A stretch of DNA of 64,000 bases. Source: Frigoribacterium sp. PhB24 (GTDB taxonomy: Bacteria; Actinomycetota; Actinomycetes; Actinomycetales; Microbacteriaceae). Under the pieces are notes generated by a model that saw only the letters and a program-made list of their open reading frames with translations, was not told the DNA's origin and did no database searches. Where the stretch lies: positions 62,001-126,000 of the forward strand of contig NZ_RKIC01000010.1 in NCBI RefSeq assembly GCF_003755185.1. The letters are read 5' to 3'. Of this stretch, positions 42,659 to 50,741 are shown one piece after another. Each line of letters starts with the position of its first letter. Position 1 is the first letter of the stretch. The position numbers and the translations under genes are program-made.

Positions 42659-44974
42659 TCAGGCCCTGCCTCCGTCTCCTTTCGCTGTGGTGCCGCTGGT
42701 GCCGCTGCGCGTCCAATCCCGGATGCTCCATCTTCTTCGGAGCGCTTCGCGTGCCAGATTGCTGTCGGGGTTGACCGCGTTCGGATGGCCGACCATCTCG
42801 AGCCAGGCGAGGTCGGCGAACGAGTCACCATAACCGTACGACCCCGAGAGATCGATGTCGTTCGCCTGGGCGTACTGGCGCAGCCATGCGGCCCGTGCCT
42901 CGTCGACCAGCGGGGGCTGCGCGAGGTAGCCGGTGTAGACCCCGTCACGCTGGTGCATCGTGCTGGCGACGACGTCGTCGAACAGGTGCGCCAGGGGAGT
43001 GGTCAAGGTGTCGATCGAGCCCGTGACCAGCACGGTGCGGTGCCCGGCGGCGCGGTGCTCGGCGAGGCGGGCGAGCGCGTCGCGGAGCGTGTGGCGGAGG
43101 ACCGTGTCGGCGTAACCGCGCGAGCGGACCACCCCCGAGAGCCGTGCCACGGGCATCCCCTCGTAGCGTCGCGAGAAGGTGCGGATGAACTCGCCGCGGT
43201 CGCGACCCTCGGCGCGCAGGTAGCGGGGCAGCGAGGTGAGCAGGCTGGCGACCTCGCCGGGCCAGGCGGCCTTGCGGAATCCGGCGGACCGCACCCAGAG
43301 GTACTGCTCGACGATGTTGCTGTCGAGCACCGTGCCCTCGAGGTCGAACACGGCCACGACGTCGTCACGCCGCGGCAGGGCCCGGGTGTCGGCGACGACG
43401 GCCGACGCGGCGGGCCGCACCGAGAACGCCCGGGTCATCGAGGTGATCGACGGGAAGTGCACCTCTTGGAAGTAGGCCTCCCAGTCGACGTCGGTCACGT
43501 CGAAGCCGATGTCGGCGGGCGAGTCCGACGGAAGCCCGGCGTGCAGGGCCCGCGTGCGGCGGTCGTCGAAGATGATCTCGGACTGGACGTAGTGGCGGTA
43601 GAGGTCGGTCAGGCTCTGCAACGACTCGAGGTCGGCCCGGCGGGTCTGCACCCCGGCCAGGGCCGTGCGGGTGCGGAGCGTGCTCGGCAGCCGGGTGAGC
43701 ACGGCCTCGCGGACGTCGTTGACGCGGTTGGCGGTGCGGATGGCACCCTCGACCTTCCGCACACCCGGGAACTTCCAGTGCGGGGCCTCGATCGACGAGT
43801 GCTCGTCGCGGGGTAACGGGTTGGCCGTGAAGAACGCCTTGAGGTTCTCGAACATGCGCAGGATCGAGAACGGGTTGCTGCCTCCCGAGCTGGCGTGGAA
43901 GTACTGCGGACTGCCGGCCTCGACCGGGTTCGCGGCGACGGCGAGGATGACGTTGACCACGTAGTCGACCGGGATCACGTCGAGCACGCTGTCGGGCACC
44001 CCGGGGAACTCGGGCAGCAGGCCGCGGGCGTACGACATGATCAGCGGGTCGGCGACCTTGAAGCCGTCGATCCACCCGGGGTAGGGGTGGCGGTGCGCGC
44101 TCTCGACGATCGCCGGTCGGACGATCGACAGGCGGTGCCCGGCGTCGGCCCAGAGCTCTTCGGCGGCGCGCTCGGCGAACGCCTTGGTCAGTGTGTAGAC
44201 GTCCGTCCAGCCGAGCGTCTCGGCTCGGGTCCGTCCGTAGTCGACGAGACGGGCCTTGACCCAGGCGACCCGCGCCTCCTCAGCCGCCGCGGCGACCGCC
44301 TGCGGGCCGGTCTTGCCGTGCGCCGCACGACCCTGGGCGAGGAAGGTGCGCAGCGTCTCGGGCTGACGCGAGGCTGCCTCGACCCGGGCGCGCGCGTCGG
44401 CGGCCGCGGCGCGCTCGACCCGCCAGTCGACGGTGTGGGCGAGGGACGCCTCGGGGAACACGCCCTTGCGGATGCCGCCGACGTAGGCCGTCGACACGTG
44501 CACCACGTGCGGGTCGGTGCCGGTCTTCCGAAGGGCCTCGTAGAGCCCGACCGCCCCGCCGACGTTGGTCTCGAAGGCCTGGTCGATCGGTGGGTCGAAC
44601 GACACCGTGGACGCGCTGTGGATCACGACGTCGAGGTCGCCGGGCAGGTCGGGCAGGTCGCCGAGACCGCTCTCGATGACGCGGAGCCGCTCGGCGAGGG
44701 CCTTCTCGACGCCCTCGGGCCCCACGGCCTCGCGCCAGGACGAGAACACGGGCTTCTTCAGCAGGTGCCGCAGACGACCCTCGGCCGAGGTGCCGGCCTT
44801 GGGGCGGATCAGCAGCGTGACCGTCGTGCCGGGGTGCGACGAGAGGAGGCGCTCGAGGATGGCCTGGCCGACGAAGCCCGTGCCGCCGGTCAGCAGGACG
44901 TGCGAGTCACCCAGATCGACCCGGGTCGCGCCGGGGGTGCGGTCGGGCAGGGCGAGGCCGGGGGCGGAGCTCAT
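42659..44974 (-). CDS. Fatty acyl-CoA reductase-like SDR (male-sterility type) fused to HAD-IB domain
   Basis: A 771-residue fusion. Residues about 20-480 are an extended SDR of the FAR/NAD_binding_4 type: LLTGGTGFVGQAILERLL, VVIHSASTVSFDPPIDQA, VHVSTAYVGG, catalytic Tyr260-x3-Lys264 (YTLTKAF) and RPAIVESAHRHPYPGWIDG. Residues about 535-760 are a HAD-IB phosphatase-like domain starting FDLEGTVLDSNIVEQYLW (Asp544), with LVTGSIDTL and YGYGDSFADLAWLE. The family can reduce acyl-CoA to fatty alcohol, the second substrate of the AGPS encoded nearby. The HAD motif I has Glu where DxD is usual. It overlaps the upstream gene by ATGA. Confidence 0.85.
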   Translation of the reverse strand: MSSAPGLALPDRTPGATRVDLGDSHVLLTGGTGFVGQAILERLLSSHPGTTVTLLIRPKAGTSAEGRLRHLLKKPVFSSWREAVGPEGVEKALAERLRVIESGLGDLPDLPGDLDVVIHSASTVSFDPPIDQAFETNVGGAVGLYEALRKTGTDPHVVHVSTAYVGGIRKGVFPEASLAHTVDWRVERAAAADARARVEAASRQPETLRTFLAQGRAAHGKTGPQAVAAAAEEARVAWVKARLVDYGRTRAETLGWTDVYTLTKAFAERAAEELWADAGHRLSIVRPAIVESAHRHPYPGWIDGFKVADPLIMSYARGLLPEFPGVPDSVLDVIPVDYVVNVILAVAANPVEAGSPQYFHASSGGSNPFSILRMFENLKAFFTANPLPRDEHSSIEAPHWKFPGVRKVEGAIRTANRVNDVREAVLTRLPSTLRTRTALAGVQTRRADLESLQSLTDLYRHYVQSEIIFDDRRTRALHAGLPSDSPADIGFDVTDVDWEAYFQEVHFPSITSMTRAFSVRPAASAVVADTRALPRRDDVVAVFDLEGTVLDSNIVEQYLWVRSAGFRKAAWPGEVASLLTSLPRYLRAEGRDRGEFIRTFSRRYEGMPVARLSGVVRSRGYADTVLRHTLRDALARLAEHRAAGHRTVLVTGSIDTLTTPLAHLFDDVVASTMHQRDGVYTGYLAQPPLVDEARAAWLRQYAQANDIDLSGSYGYGDSFADLAWLEMVGHPNAVNPDSNLAREALRRRWSIRDWTRSGTSGTTAKGDGGRA

Positions 44975-45792
44975 GCGGTCAGCTTTCTGGTCACGGCGGC
45001 GCCGACGGTGGCATCCATGCCCGGCAGGTCGACGACGAGTGCGCCCACGCGGTCGGCGCGCAGGTGCCCCTCGGCCCCGCCGAAGACGGTGGCGTCGAAG
45101 AAGGTGCGCTCGGAGTCGGCGCGCTCGACGGCACCGACGGGCCACACGGCAGTCAGCAAGGAGGCGCGGGTCATCGTGACCGAGCGGCGTGAGTCGCGCA
45201 GACGCCAGTCGGCCTCGCTCGCGAAGAACCGCTCGTGGCGGGCCTTCACGACCCGGGCCCGGTCGATCACGGTGGTCAGGGTGGGGTGGCCCCCCAGCTC
45301 GTCGAGCCGGTCGTATGCCTCTCGGAGCACCCATTCGTCGACGGCACCCGTCGTTGTGTGGACGGCGACGATCGGGGACCCGACGGTGATGGCCTGGAGG
45401 GCGCGCGTGATGGGGCCGCGACGCTCGACCGCCTCGGAGGCGGCGTGCCGCTTCGGGCCCTCGGGCACGTCGCGGTTGCGGGGCTCGTCGTGGGCCTCGA
45501 GGACGGCGTCGAGAGCGTCGGCCAGCCAGAACTTCTCGAACGCCCAGGTGACGAGGAACGCGGTGACCCTCGTGTCCTTGTGGGTGGCCGTGACCAGCAG
45601 GTTGCGCAGGTTCTCCATCGTCGCGCTCTCGAGCCGGCCGAGGTGGCGGACGAGACGCAGGGCGTCGGGGCCGAGAGGCGTGTCGGCGAAGCCGGACAGA
45701 TCGAGGTCGGGGCGCCAGTTGCCCTGGGCCGTCTTGGTGAACTCGCGGATGTCGAAGTCGAGGTCGGCGCGCGGGGCATCTCTGGTCGTCAT
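44971..45792 (-). CDS. Degenerate diiron-fold protein, paralogue of 41810 gene
   Basis: A 273-residue protein that aligns along its length with the intact diiron protein (e.g. VTAFLVTWAFEKFWLADALDAVLEAH against its counterpart). Of six expected ligands Glu55, Glu153 and His186 remain, but the first ExxH is Lys87-x-x-Leu90 and the second Glu is Lys183 (KARH). It should not assemble a normal diiron site and may be a regulatory or scaffolding partner. It is first in the minus-strand lipid operon, with GGAGGA eight bases before ATG 45792. The frame is intact, so it is under selection rather than decaying. Confidence 0.78.
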   Translation of the reverse strand: MTTRDAPRADLDFDIREFTKTAQGNWRPDLDLSGFADTPLGPDALRLVRHLGRLESATMENLRNLLVTATHKDTRVTAFLVTWAFEKFWLADALDAVLEAHDEPRNRDVPEGPKRHAASEAVERRGPITRALQAITVGSPIVAVHTTTGAVDEWVLREAYDRLDELGGHPTLTTVIDRARVVKARHERFFASEADWRLRDSRRSVTMTRASLLTAVWPVGAVERADSERTFFDATVFGGAEGHLRADRVGALVVDLPGMDATVGAAVTRKLTA

Positions 45793-45890
45793 GACGGGTG
45801 ATCCTCCGGGGCAGATGTGGACGAGGCGAGAAGGGCCTCGAACGGGTCTCGATGCGCGCAGTCTGCTCTCAGCACCGTATCGTAAGCGGC
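45793..45890. promoter_or_regulatory. Divergent promoter of the two lipid operons
   Basis: Only 98 bases separate the divergent starts. TATCGT at 45878-45883 suits a plus-strand -10, placing the start site at the ATG at 45891 (leaderless, as no Shine-Dalgarno is present). The minus-strand TACGAT overlaps it (45879-45884), so the two promoters may share or compete for the same site. The LysR-HTH protein is a candidate binder. Confidence 0.45.
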
Positions 45891-46670
45891 ATGGCTGTAG
45901 CGCTCGTCACCGGGGGCACGTCCGGCATCGGAGCCGAATTCGCCCGCCAACTCTCCACGCGCGGCTGGGACATCGTCCTGGTCGCCCGTGACCTCACCCG
46001 ACTCGACGAGACGGCGACCGCGCTGCGCGCGCTCGGCCGCGACGTCGAGGTCATCGCGGCCGACCTCGGCGACCGTCGTGACGTCGATCGGGTCGCCGAA
46101 CGACTGGCCGATCCGACCCGTCCCGTCGACCTCTTGGTGAACAATGCCGGCTTCGGCATGCACACCCCGCTGACCTCCACCGACGTCGCCGCGCACGACC
46201 TCGCGTTCGAGGTCATGTGCCGGGCCGTCCTCGTGCTCTCGGGTGCCGCCGCCCGGTCGATGCGCGAGCGCGGGCACGGGCGGATCATCAACGTGTCGAG
46301 CACCGCGGGCCTCATGGCCATGGGCGGCTACTCGGCCGTCAAGGCGTGGGTGACGTCGTACAGCGAGGGACTGTCCGTCGAGCTGAAGGGCACCGGCGTG
46401 GGCGTCACGGCCCTGCTGCCGGGTTGGGTGCGGACCGAGTTCCATCAGCGCGCCGGCATAAAGTCGTCGTCGATACCCAACGCCCTGTGGCTCAGCACCG
46501 AACAACTCGTCGTCGCGTGCCTGCGCGACGTCGACAAAGGCAAGGTGATCTCCATGCCCACGCTTCGGTACAAGGTGCTGATGGGATTGGTCCGACACGC
46601 CCCGAAGGGCGCCGTCCGTGCCGCGTCGGGCGCGATCTCGTCGAGCCGCCGCAAGCCAGGGGGGCAGTGA
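45891..46670 (+). CDS. Short-chain dehydrogenase/reductase, candidate acyl/alkyl-DHAP reductase
   Basis: A 259-residue classical SDR: TGGTSGIGAEFARQL at the N-terminus, LVNNAGFGMHTP, catalytic Ser in NVSSTAGL and Tyr-x3-Lys in YSAVKAW. The C-terminus is basic (AISSSRRKPG), which could favour membrane contact. Encoded directly before PlsC and AGPS homologues and overlapping the PlsC gene by GTGA, it is well placed to reduce alkyl-DHAP to alkyl-glycerol 3-phosphate. This is inferred from context, not from motifs. ATG 45891 seems leaderless. Confidence 0.82.
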   Translation: MAVALVTGGTSGIGAEFARQLSTRGWDIVLVARDLTRLDETATALRALGRDVEVIAADLGDRRDVDRVAERLADPTRPVDLLVNNAGFGMHTPLTSTDVAAHDLAFEVMCRAVLVLSGAAARSMRERGHGRIINVSSTAGLMAMGGYSAVKAWVTSYSEGLSVELKGTGVGVTALLPGWVRTEFHQRAGIKSSSIPNALWLSTEQLVVACLRDVDKGKVISMPTLRYKVLMGLVRHAPKGAVRAASGAISSSRRKPGGQ

Positions 46671-47626
46671 GCGTGCGGAACGATCGCGACGGGCGCCGCG
46701 AACACGCGCGCCTCGACGCCGTGGCCCAGCGCGTCGACGACGTCCGGGCCGACGTGGCCCAGCGCGCCGGTGACGTGGCCCAGCGCGCCGGCGGCGTGGC
46801 GAGCGACGTCCGCGACCGGTTCAGTTCACGTCGGCACGCGATGGCGCGCTACGTCGCCCAACGCATGGTGCTCAAGCCGACGATCTGGTCCATCACCGAC
46901 GTGACCGTGATCGACCGTGACCGCGTCGAAGGCCTGACGGGCGGCTTCATCGTCGTCGCGAACCACTCGAGCCACCTCGACGCCCCGCTGATCCTGGGCG
47001 CCCTGCCGCGCAAGCTGGCGCGGTACCTCGCCACGGGTGCCGCGGCCGACTACTTCTTCGACGTGCCCTGGCGGCGTCAGCTGACCGAACTGTTCTTCAA
47101 CGCGTTCCCGGTGCAGCGGGGCTCGGGGACCCCGGCGTCCGCGGCCGACGCGACCCGCGCCTCCTCGTCCGGTGCGTCGGCGGGGTCGACGCCGCAGAGC
47201 TCGGCCCGTCGGCGGGCCGCGGCCAAGGCGGCCGCCCGCGGACGACAGGGACAGCCCACGGTCAGCGCGCGATCGCTGTTGCAGCGCGGTTATCCGGTCC
47301 TGGTGTTCCCCGAGGGCACCCGCTCGAAGGACGGCACGGTCGCCGCGTTCAAGCCCGGAGCCGCGGCCCTCGCGTCGGCCTGTGGCGTGCCGGTGGTGCC
47401 GCTCGCCCTGATCGGCGCCAACATCGCCCAGCCCCGGGGCCGGAGCTGGCCCCGGCCCGGCCGGCTCCCCGTCGGGGTCGCGTTCGGCGACCCGATGCGA
47501 CCCCACGACGGCGAGTCCGTCACCGACTTCTCGACGCGTGTGCGCACCGAGATCCTGCGTCTGAAGGACGCCAACACCGCCCGCATCCTGGGCCCGTCAG
47601 ACCCGCTCGAAGGAGAACGCCCGTGA
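46667..47626 (+). CDS. 1-acyl-glycerol-3-phosphate acyltransferase family protein (PlsC-like)
   Basis: A 319-residue acyltransferase. The catalytic HX4D is NHSSHLDAP (His100, Asp105), substrate motif FPEGTRSKDG (Glu216), and GVPVVPLALIG completes the family pattern. The N-terminus has heptad-like repeats (VAQRAGDVAQRAGGVASDV) that look amphipathic. An extra low-complexity Ser/Ala/Arg segment of about 45 residues separates motifs I and III. It would acylate DHAP, alkyl-G3P or lyso-lipid in the ether-lipid pathway. GTG 46667 overlaps the SDR stop; the next gene overlaps by GTGA. Confidence 0.85.
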   Translation: MSVRNDRDGRREHARLDAVAQRVDDVRADVAQRAGDVAQRAGGVASDVRDRFSSRRHAMARYVAQRMVLKPTIWSITDVTVIDRDRVEGLTGGFIVVANHSSHLDAPLILGALPRKLARYLATGAAADYFFDVPWRRQLTELFFNAFPVQRGSGTPASAADATRASSSGASAGSTPQSSARRRAAAKAAARGRQGQPTVSARSLLQRGYPVLVFPEGTRSKDGTVAAFKPGAAALASACGVPVVPLALIGANIAQPRGRSWPRPGRLPVGVAFGDPMRPHDGESVTDFSTRVRTEILRLKDANTARILGPSDPLEGERP

Positions 47627-49320
47627 CCGACGTCCAGCAGAAGAAGAGCCCCGCCGTCGACGGCGTCAAGCACATGAAGTGGTGGGGTTGGGGCGTCGAG
47701 GGCGTCGCGTTCCACCACGACGACAAGCCGGCCTTCGCCCCCTTCGTGAAGAAGATCGTGGGCGTCGAGTTGTCCCAGGGGCACGACACCGGCCTCTCGT
47801 TCGACGACCTCGACGTGCCCGCCTCGCGGGCCGGCACCGAGGTGCTCGACTCGCTCGTCCAGATCGTGGGCGACGGCCAGGTCGTCACCGAGGACCACGA
47901 CCGGGTCGTCCACACCTACGGCAAGAGCATCCGCGACCTGATCCGCATCCGTGCGGGACGCCTCGATCGTGTGCCCGACGTCGTCGTCTACCCGGCCGAC
48001 GAGGACGAGATCCAGCGGATCGTCGACCTCGCCGTCGCGAGCGACCTCGTGCTGATCCCGTTCGGCGGCGGCAGCAACATCGTCGGCAGCCTCGAGCCGC
48101 TCCCCGCGGAGGAGCGCACGGTCGTCTCGCTCGACATGGGTCGCCTCGACAAGGTGCTCGACATCGACGAGGACGGCGGACTCGCGCGCATCCAGGCGGG
48201 CGGCCAGGGCCCCGACCTCGAAGAGCAGCTGAACGCCCGCGGGTGGACCCTCGGGCACTTCCCGGACAGCTTCACCCACTCGACCATGGGCGGCTGGGTC
48301 GCCACCCGGTCGTCGGGCATGCAGAGCGACAAGTACGGCGACATCGCCGACATCACCAAGGGGCTGCGGGTCGTCCGACCCGGGGGCGTGCTCTCGATCC
48401 GCGCCGTGCCCAGCGCCTCGACCGGGCCGTCGCTGCGCGAGATGATCATCGGCAGCGAAGGACGCCTGGGCGTCATCACCGAGGTCACGGCCCAGGTGCA
48501 CCGCCTGCCCGAGAAGCGCGAGATCCTCGCGTACCTGTTCCCGTCGTGGCACGACGGCCTCGCCGCCATGCAGGCCATCGCCGAGAGCGACGTCAGCCCG
48601 TCCGTGACCCGCGTCAGCGACGCGCACGAGACCGCGTTCTCGTTCGCCACCTCGAAGCCGGGCAAGGGCATCTCGCAGAAGGTCACCGACCTGCTGCCGA
48701 CGATCCTGAAGGCCAAGGGTTGGGACGTCGACGCCATGTGCCTGTCGTTCATCGGCTACGAGGGCAGCCCCGAGCACGTCGCCCACACCCAGAAGGCGGT
48801 CGCCAAGATCGTCAAGGCGAACAAGGGCATGAGCGTCGGCAAGGGGCCGGGCAAGCTCTACGACCAGAAGAAGTTCGACACGCCCTACCTGCGCGACTTC
48901 TTCATGGACCACGGAGGCGCGGCGGACGTCTCCGAGACCGCCGCCCCCTGGTCGAAGCTGCGCCTCGTGTCGTCGCGGGTCTACGCGGCGGCGAACCAGG
49001 CGTTCGACCAGATCGGCAAGCAGGGCTGGATCATGGGCCACCTGTCGCACTCGTACCACTCGGGGGCGTGCCTCTACTTCACCTTCGCCTTCGAGCACGG
49101 CGACGACGCCGAGGCCGAGTACGACGTGGTCAAGCACGCCATCCAGCAGGCCTTCATCGACACCGGGGCGACCGTCTCGCACCACCACGGCGTCGGGCTC
49201 GAGCACCAGCCGTGGCTCGCACAGGACGTGTCGCCCGAGGGCGTGGCCGTCATGCAGGGGCTGTTCGACTCGGCCGACCCGGGCCGCGTGTTCAACCCCG
49301 GGAAGGTGACGGGCGCGTAG
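47623..49320 (+). CDS. Alkyldihydroxyacetonephosphate synthase-like FAD enzyme (AGPS family)
   Basis: A 565-residue flavoenzyme of the VAO/FAD_binding_4 group. AGPS-specific features include HMKWWGWGVEG near residue 16, YGKSIRDLIRIRAGRLDRVP, the FAD loop LIPFGGGSNIVGSLE, THSTMGGWVATRSSGMQSDK, GSEGRLGVITEV, SYHSGACLYFTF and the HHHGVG active-site histidines. AGPS exchanges the acyl chain of acyl-DHAP for a fatty alcohol and so makes the ether bond. The match is along the whole chain, which separates it from D-lactate dehydrogenases. Last gene of the plus-strand operon; a hairpin at 49366 follows. Confidence 0.9.
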   Translation: MTDVQQKKSPAVDGVKHMKWWGWGVEGVAFHHDDKPAFAPFVKKIVGVELSQGHDTGLSFDDLDVPASRAGTEVLDSLVQIVGDGQVVTEDHDRVVHTYGKSIRDLIRIRAGRLDRVPDVVVYPADEDEIQRIVDLAVASDLVLIPFGGGSNIVGSLEPLPAEERTVVSLDMGRLDKVLDIDEDGGLARIQAGGQGPDLEEQLNARGWTLGHFPDSFTHSTMGGWVATRSSGMQSDKYGDIADITKGLRVVRPGGVLSIRAVPSASTGPSLREMIIGSEGRLGVITEVTAQVHRLPEKREILAYLFPSWHDGLAAMQAIAESDVSPSVTRVSDAHETAFSFATSKPGKGISQKVTDLLPTILKAKGWDVDAMCLSFIGYEGSPEHVAHTQKAVAKIVKANKGMSVGKGPGKLYDQKKFDTPYLRDFFMDHGGAADVSETAAPWSKLRLVSSRVYAAANQAFDQIGKQGWIMGHLSHSYHSGACLYFTFAFEHGDDAEAEYDVVKHAIQQAFIDTGATVSHHHGVGLEHQPWLAQDVSPEGVAVMQGLFDSADPGRVFNPGKVTGA

Positions 49321-49365
49321 TCCCGCGCCGCGCCTCCTGCGCTGCCGCCGCCGCGCCGGCCCATC

Positions 49366-49425
49366 ACGCCACGAAATGGTCACAGCACCACGATTAGTCG
49401 TGGTGCTGTGACCATTTCGTGGCGT
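49366..49425. repeat. Perfect 28-bp hairpin, palindrome family A copy 2
   Basis: Left arm 49366-49393 (ACGCCACGAAATGGTCACAG...) pairs perfectly with 49398-49425 around a 4-base loop TTAG. The core CCACGAAATGGTCACAGCAC matches the arm at 41372 with few changes. It is 45 bases past the AGPS stop and about 107 bases before the AbiEi-DUF559 start. Confidence 0.92.
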
Positions 49426-49532
49426 GGTACGTGATGCATCATCTCGTGCACAGGACCGGCGCCCCTGCATCGCGTCCACAAGGAGGCGCGGGTCACGCCC
49501 CGAGGACGCGACCGGTCGATCAAGGTGGCCTC

Positions 49533-50582
49533 GTGTCCACCTTCCTTCCGCCCCTCGTCTTTGCGGCCACCCACGGTTCACAGAGCAGACACGGCTCCGC
49601 CCTCCGTCGTGACGCCAGGCGCGGGGTGTTGCATCGCGTGCATCCCGGGGCCTACGTCGTGACGGCGGACTGGATCCGGCTCGACCCGCGTCGGCAGCAC
49701 GTCCTGACGGTGCGAGCCGTCCTCGCTGGACTGTCCCCGAGTGCCGTGGTGTCACACGCGTCGGCGGTCGCCCTGCACGGGCTCCCGAGCGTGGACTGGC
49801 CCCGTGGACCGGTCCACGTGATCGATCCGTCGCGCGACCGGGTGCACGTGACCGACCGTGTCGTCCGTCATCCCGGGCCGATCGACACCCAGGACGTCGT
49901 CGAGGTCGACGGGCTCCCCGTGACGAACGACGTACGGACGGCCGTAGACAGGTCCAGGACGTCGTCGTTCGCCGACGGCGTGCTCTGCGTCGACGCCGTC
50001 CTGCGGCGCGCGGCGATCCGTGCCGGTTGCTTCACCTCGTCCGCCCGACGAGACCCGACGTCTGCCGCCGGACATCGGTGTCGCGTGGAGGACGCGGCCG
50101 AGGACGCACGTCAGTCGCTGGTCGAACGGCTGGCCCGGGCACCCGGGACGCGGGGACTCTCCACGGCTCGGCGGGTCGCGCTGTTCGCCACTCCATGGGC
50201 AGAGAACGGCGGTGAGTCGTTGTGTCGCCTTGCACTGCTCGAGCTCGGCGCTCCGGAGCCGGCGATGCAGGTCGAGTTCTTCGACGGGCGGGGGTTGGCG
50301 GGTCGATGCGACTTCGTCATCGGTGACGCGGCGCTCGAGTTCGACGGCAAGGCCAAGTACGACGACGCGGCGATGCGCGCAGGCAAGGTGCCGTCGGCGG
50401 TGGTGAAGGCTGAGAAAGACCGTGAGCGGCGTCTCGTGCGATCAGGCAGGATCACCGCCATCGGTCGATGTGACGCCGAGGACGTCGCCCTGCGCCTTCC
50501 CCTCGCCGGAACCCTCCGAGACCTCGGCATCCAGCTCAGGCCGCGCCACAACGCCAGGATGTGGGCACACCGCCAGGTTTAA
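49533..50582 (+). CDS. AbiEi-like/DUF559 nuclease-fold protein, second copy
   Basis: A 349-residue paralogue of the gene at 22586. Conserved blocks: LHRVHPGAYVVTADW, PSAVVSHASAVALHGLPS, VHVIDPSRD and the nuclease-like Asp260 with Glu269-F-Asp271-G-x-x-Lys275 (LEFDGKAKY). Start taken at GTG 49533 with AAGGTGG five bases upstream. An earlier in-frame ATG lies inside the upstream hairpin. The last ten codons and the TAA stop are formed by the left arm and loop of hairpin A3 (50552-50609), so the palindrome has become part of the coding sequence. No toxin gene adjoins. Confidence 0.75.
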   Translation: MSTFLPPLVFAATHGSQSRHGSALRRDARRGVLHRVHPGAYVVTADWIRLDPRRQHVLTVRAVLAGLSPSAVVSHASAVALHGLPSVDWPRGPVHVIDPSRDRVHVTDRVVRHPGPIDTQDVVEVDGLPVTNDVRTAVDRSRTSSFADGVLCVDAVLRRAAIRAGCFTSSARRDPTSAAGHRCRVEDAAEDARQSLVERLARAPGTRGLSTARRVALFATPWAENGGESLCRLALLELGAPEPAMQVEFFDGRGLAGRCDFVIGDAALEFDGKAKYDDAAMRAGKVPSAVVKAEKDRERRLVRSGRITAIGRCDAEDVALRLPLAGTLRDLGIQLRPRHNARMWAHRQV

Positions 50583-50609
50583 GCATGGTGCTGTGCCCAC
50601 ATCCTGGCG
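50552..50609. repeat. 18-bp hairpin, palindrome family A copy 3, overlapping the DUF559 3' end
   Basis: CGCCAGGATGTGGGCACA (50552-50569) is perfectly complementary to TGTGCCCACATCCTGGCG (50592-50609). The 22-base loop can extend the stem by CC/GG pairs. The design matches copies at 41372 and 49366. It contains the stop codon of the DUF559 gene (50580-50582). Confidence 0.9.
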
Positions 50610-50741
50610 GGATGGGGCAGGCAGGCAGGCAGGGGCAGGGGCGGCGTCGCTCGGGGACACACAGGGGGACGGCGCAGGGCGGCTGCCTAAGATGAGCGTC
50701 GATCCGTCCGCACAGACCCCGTTCACGGAAGAGACCCGCGC

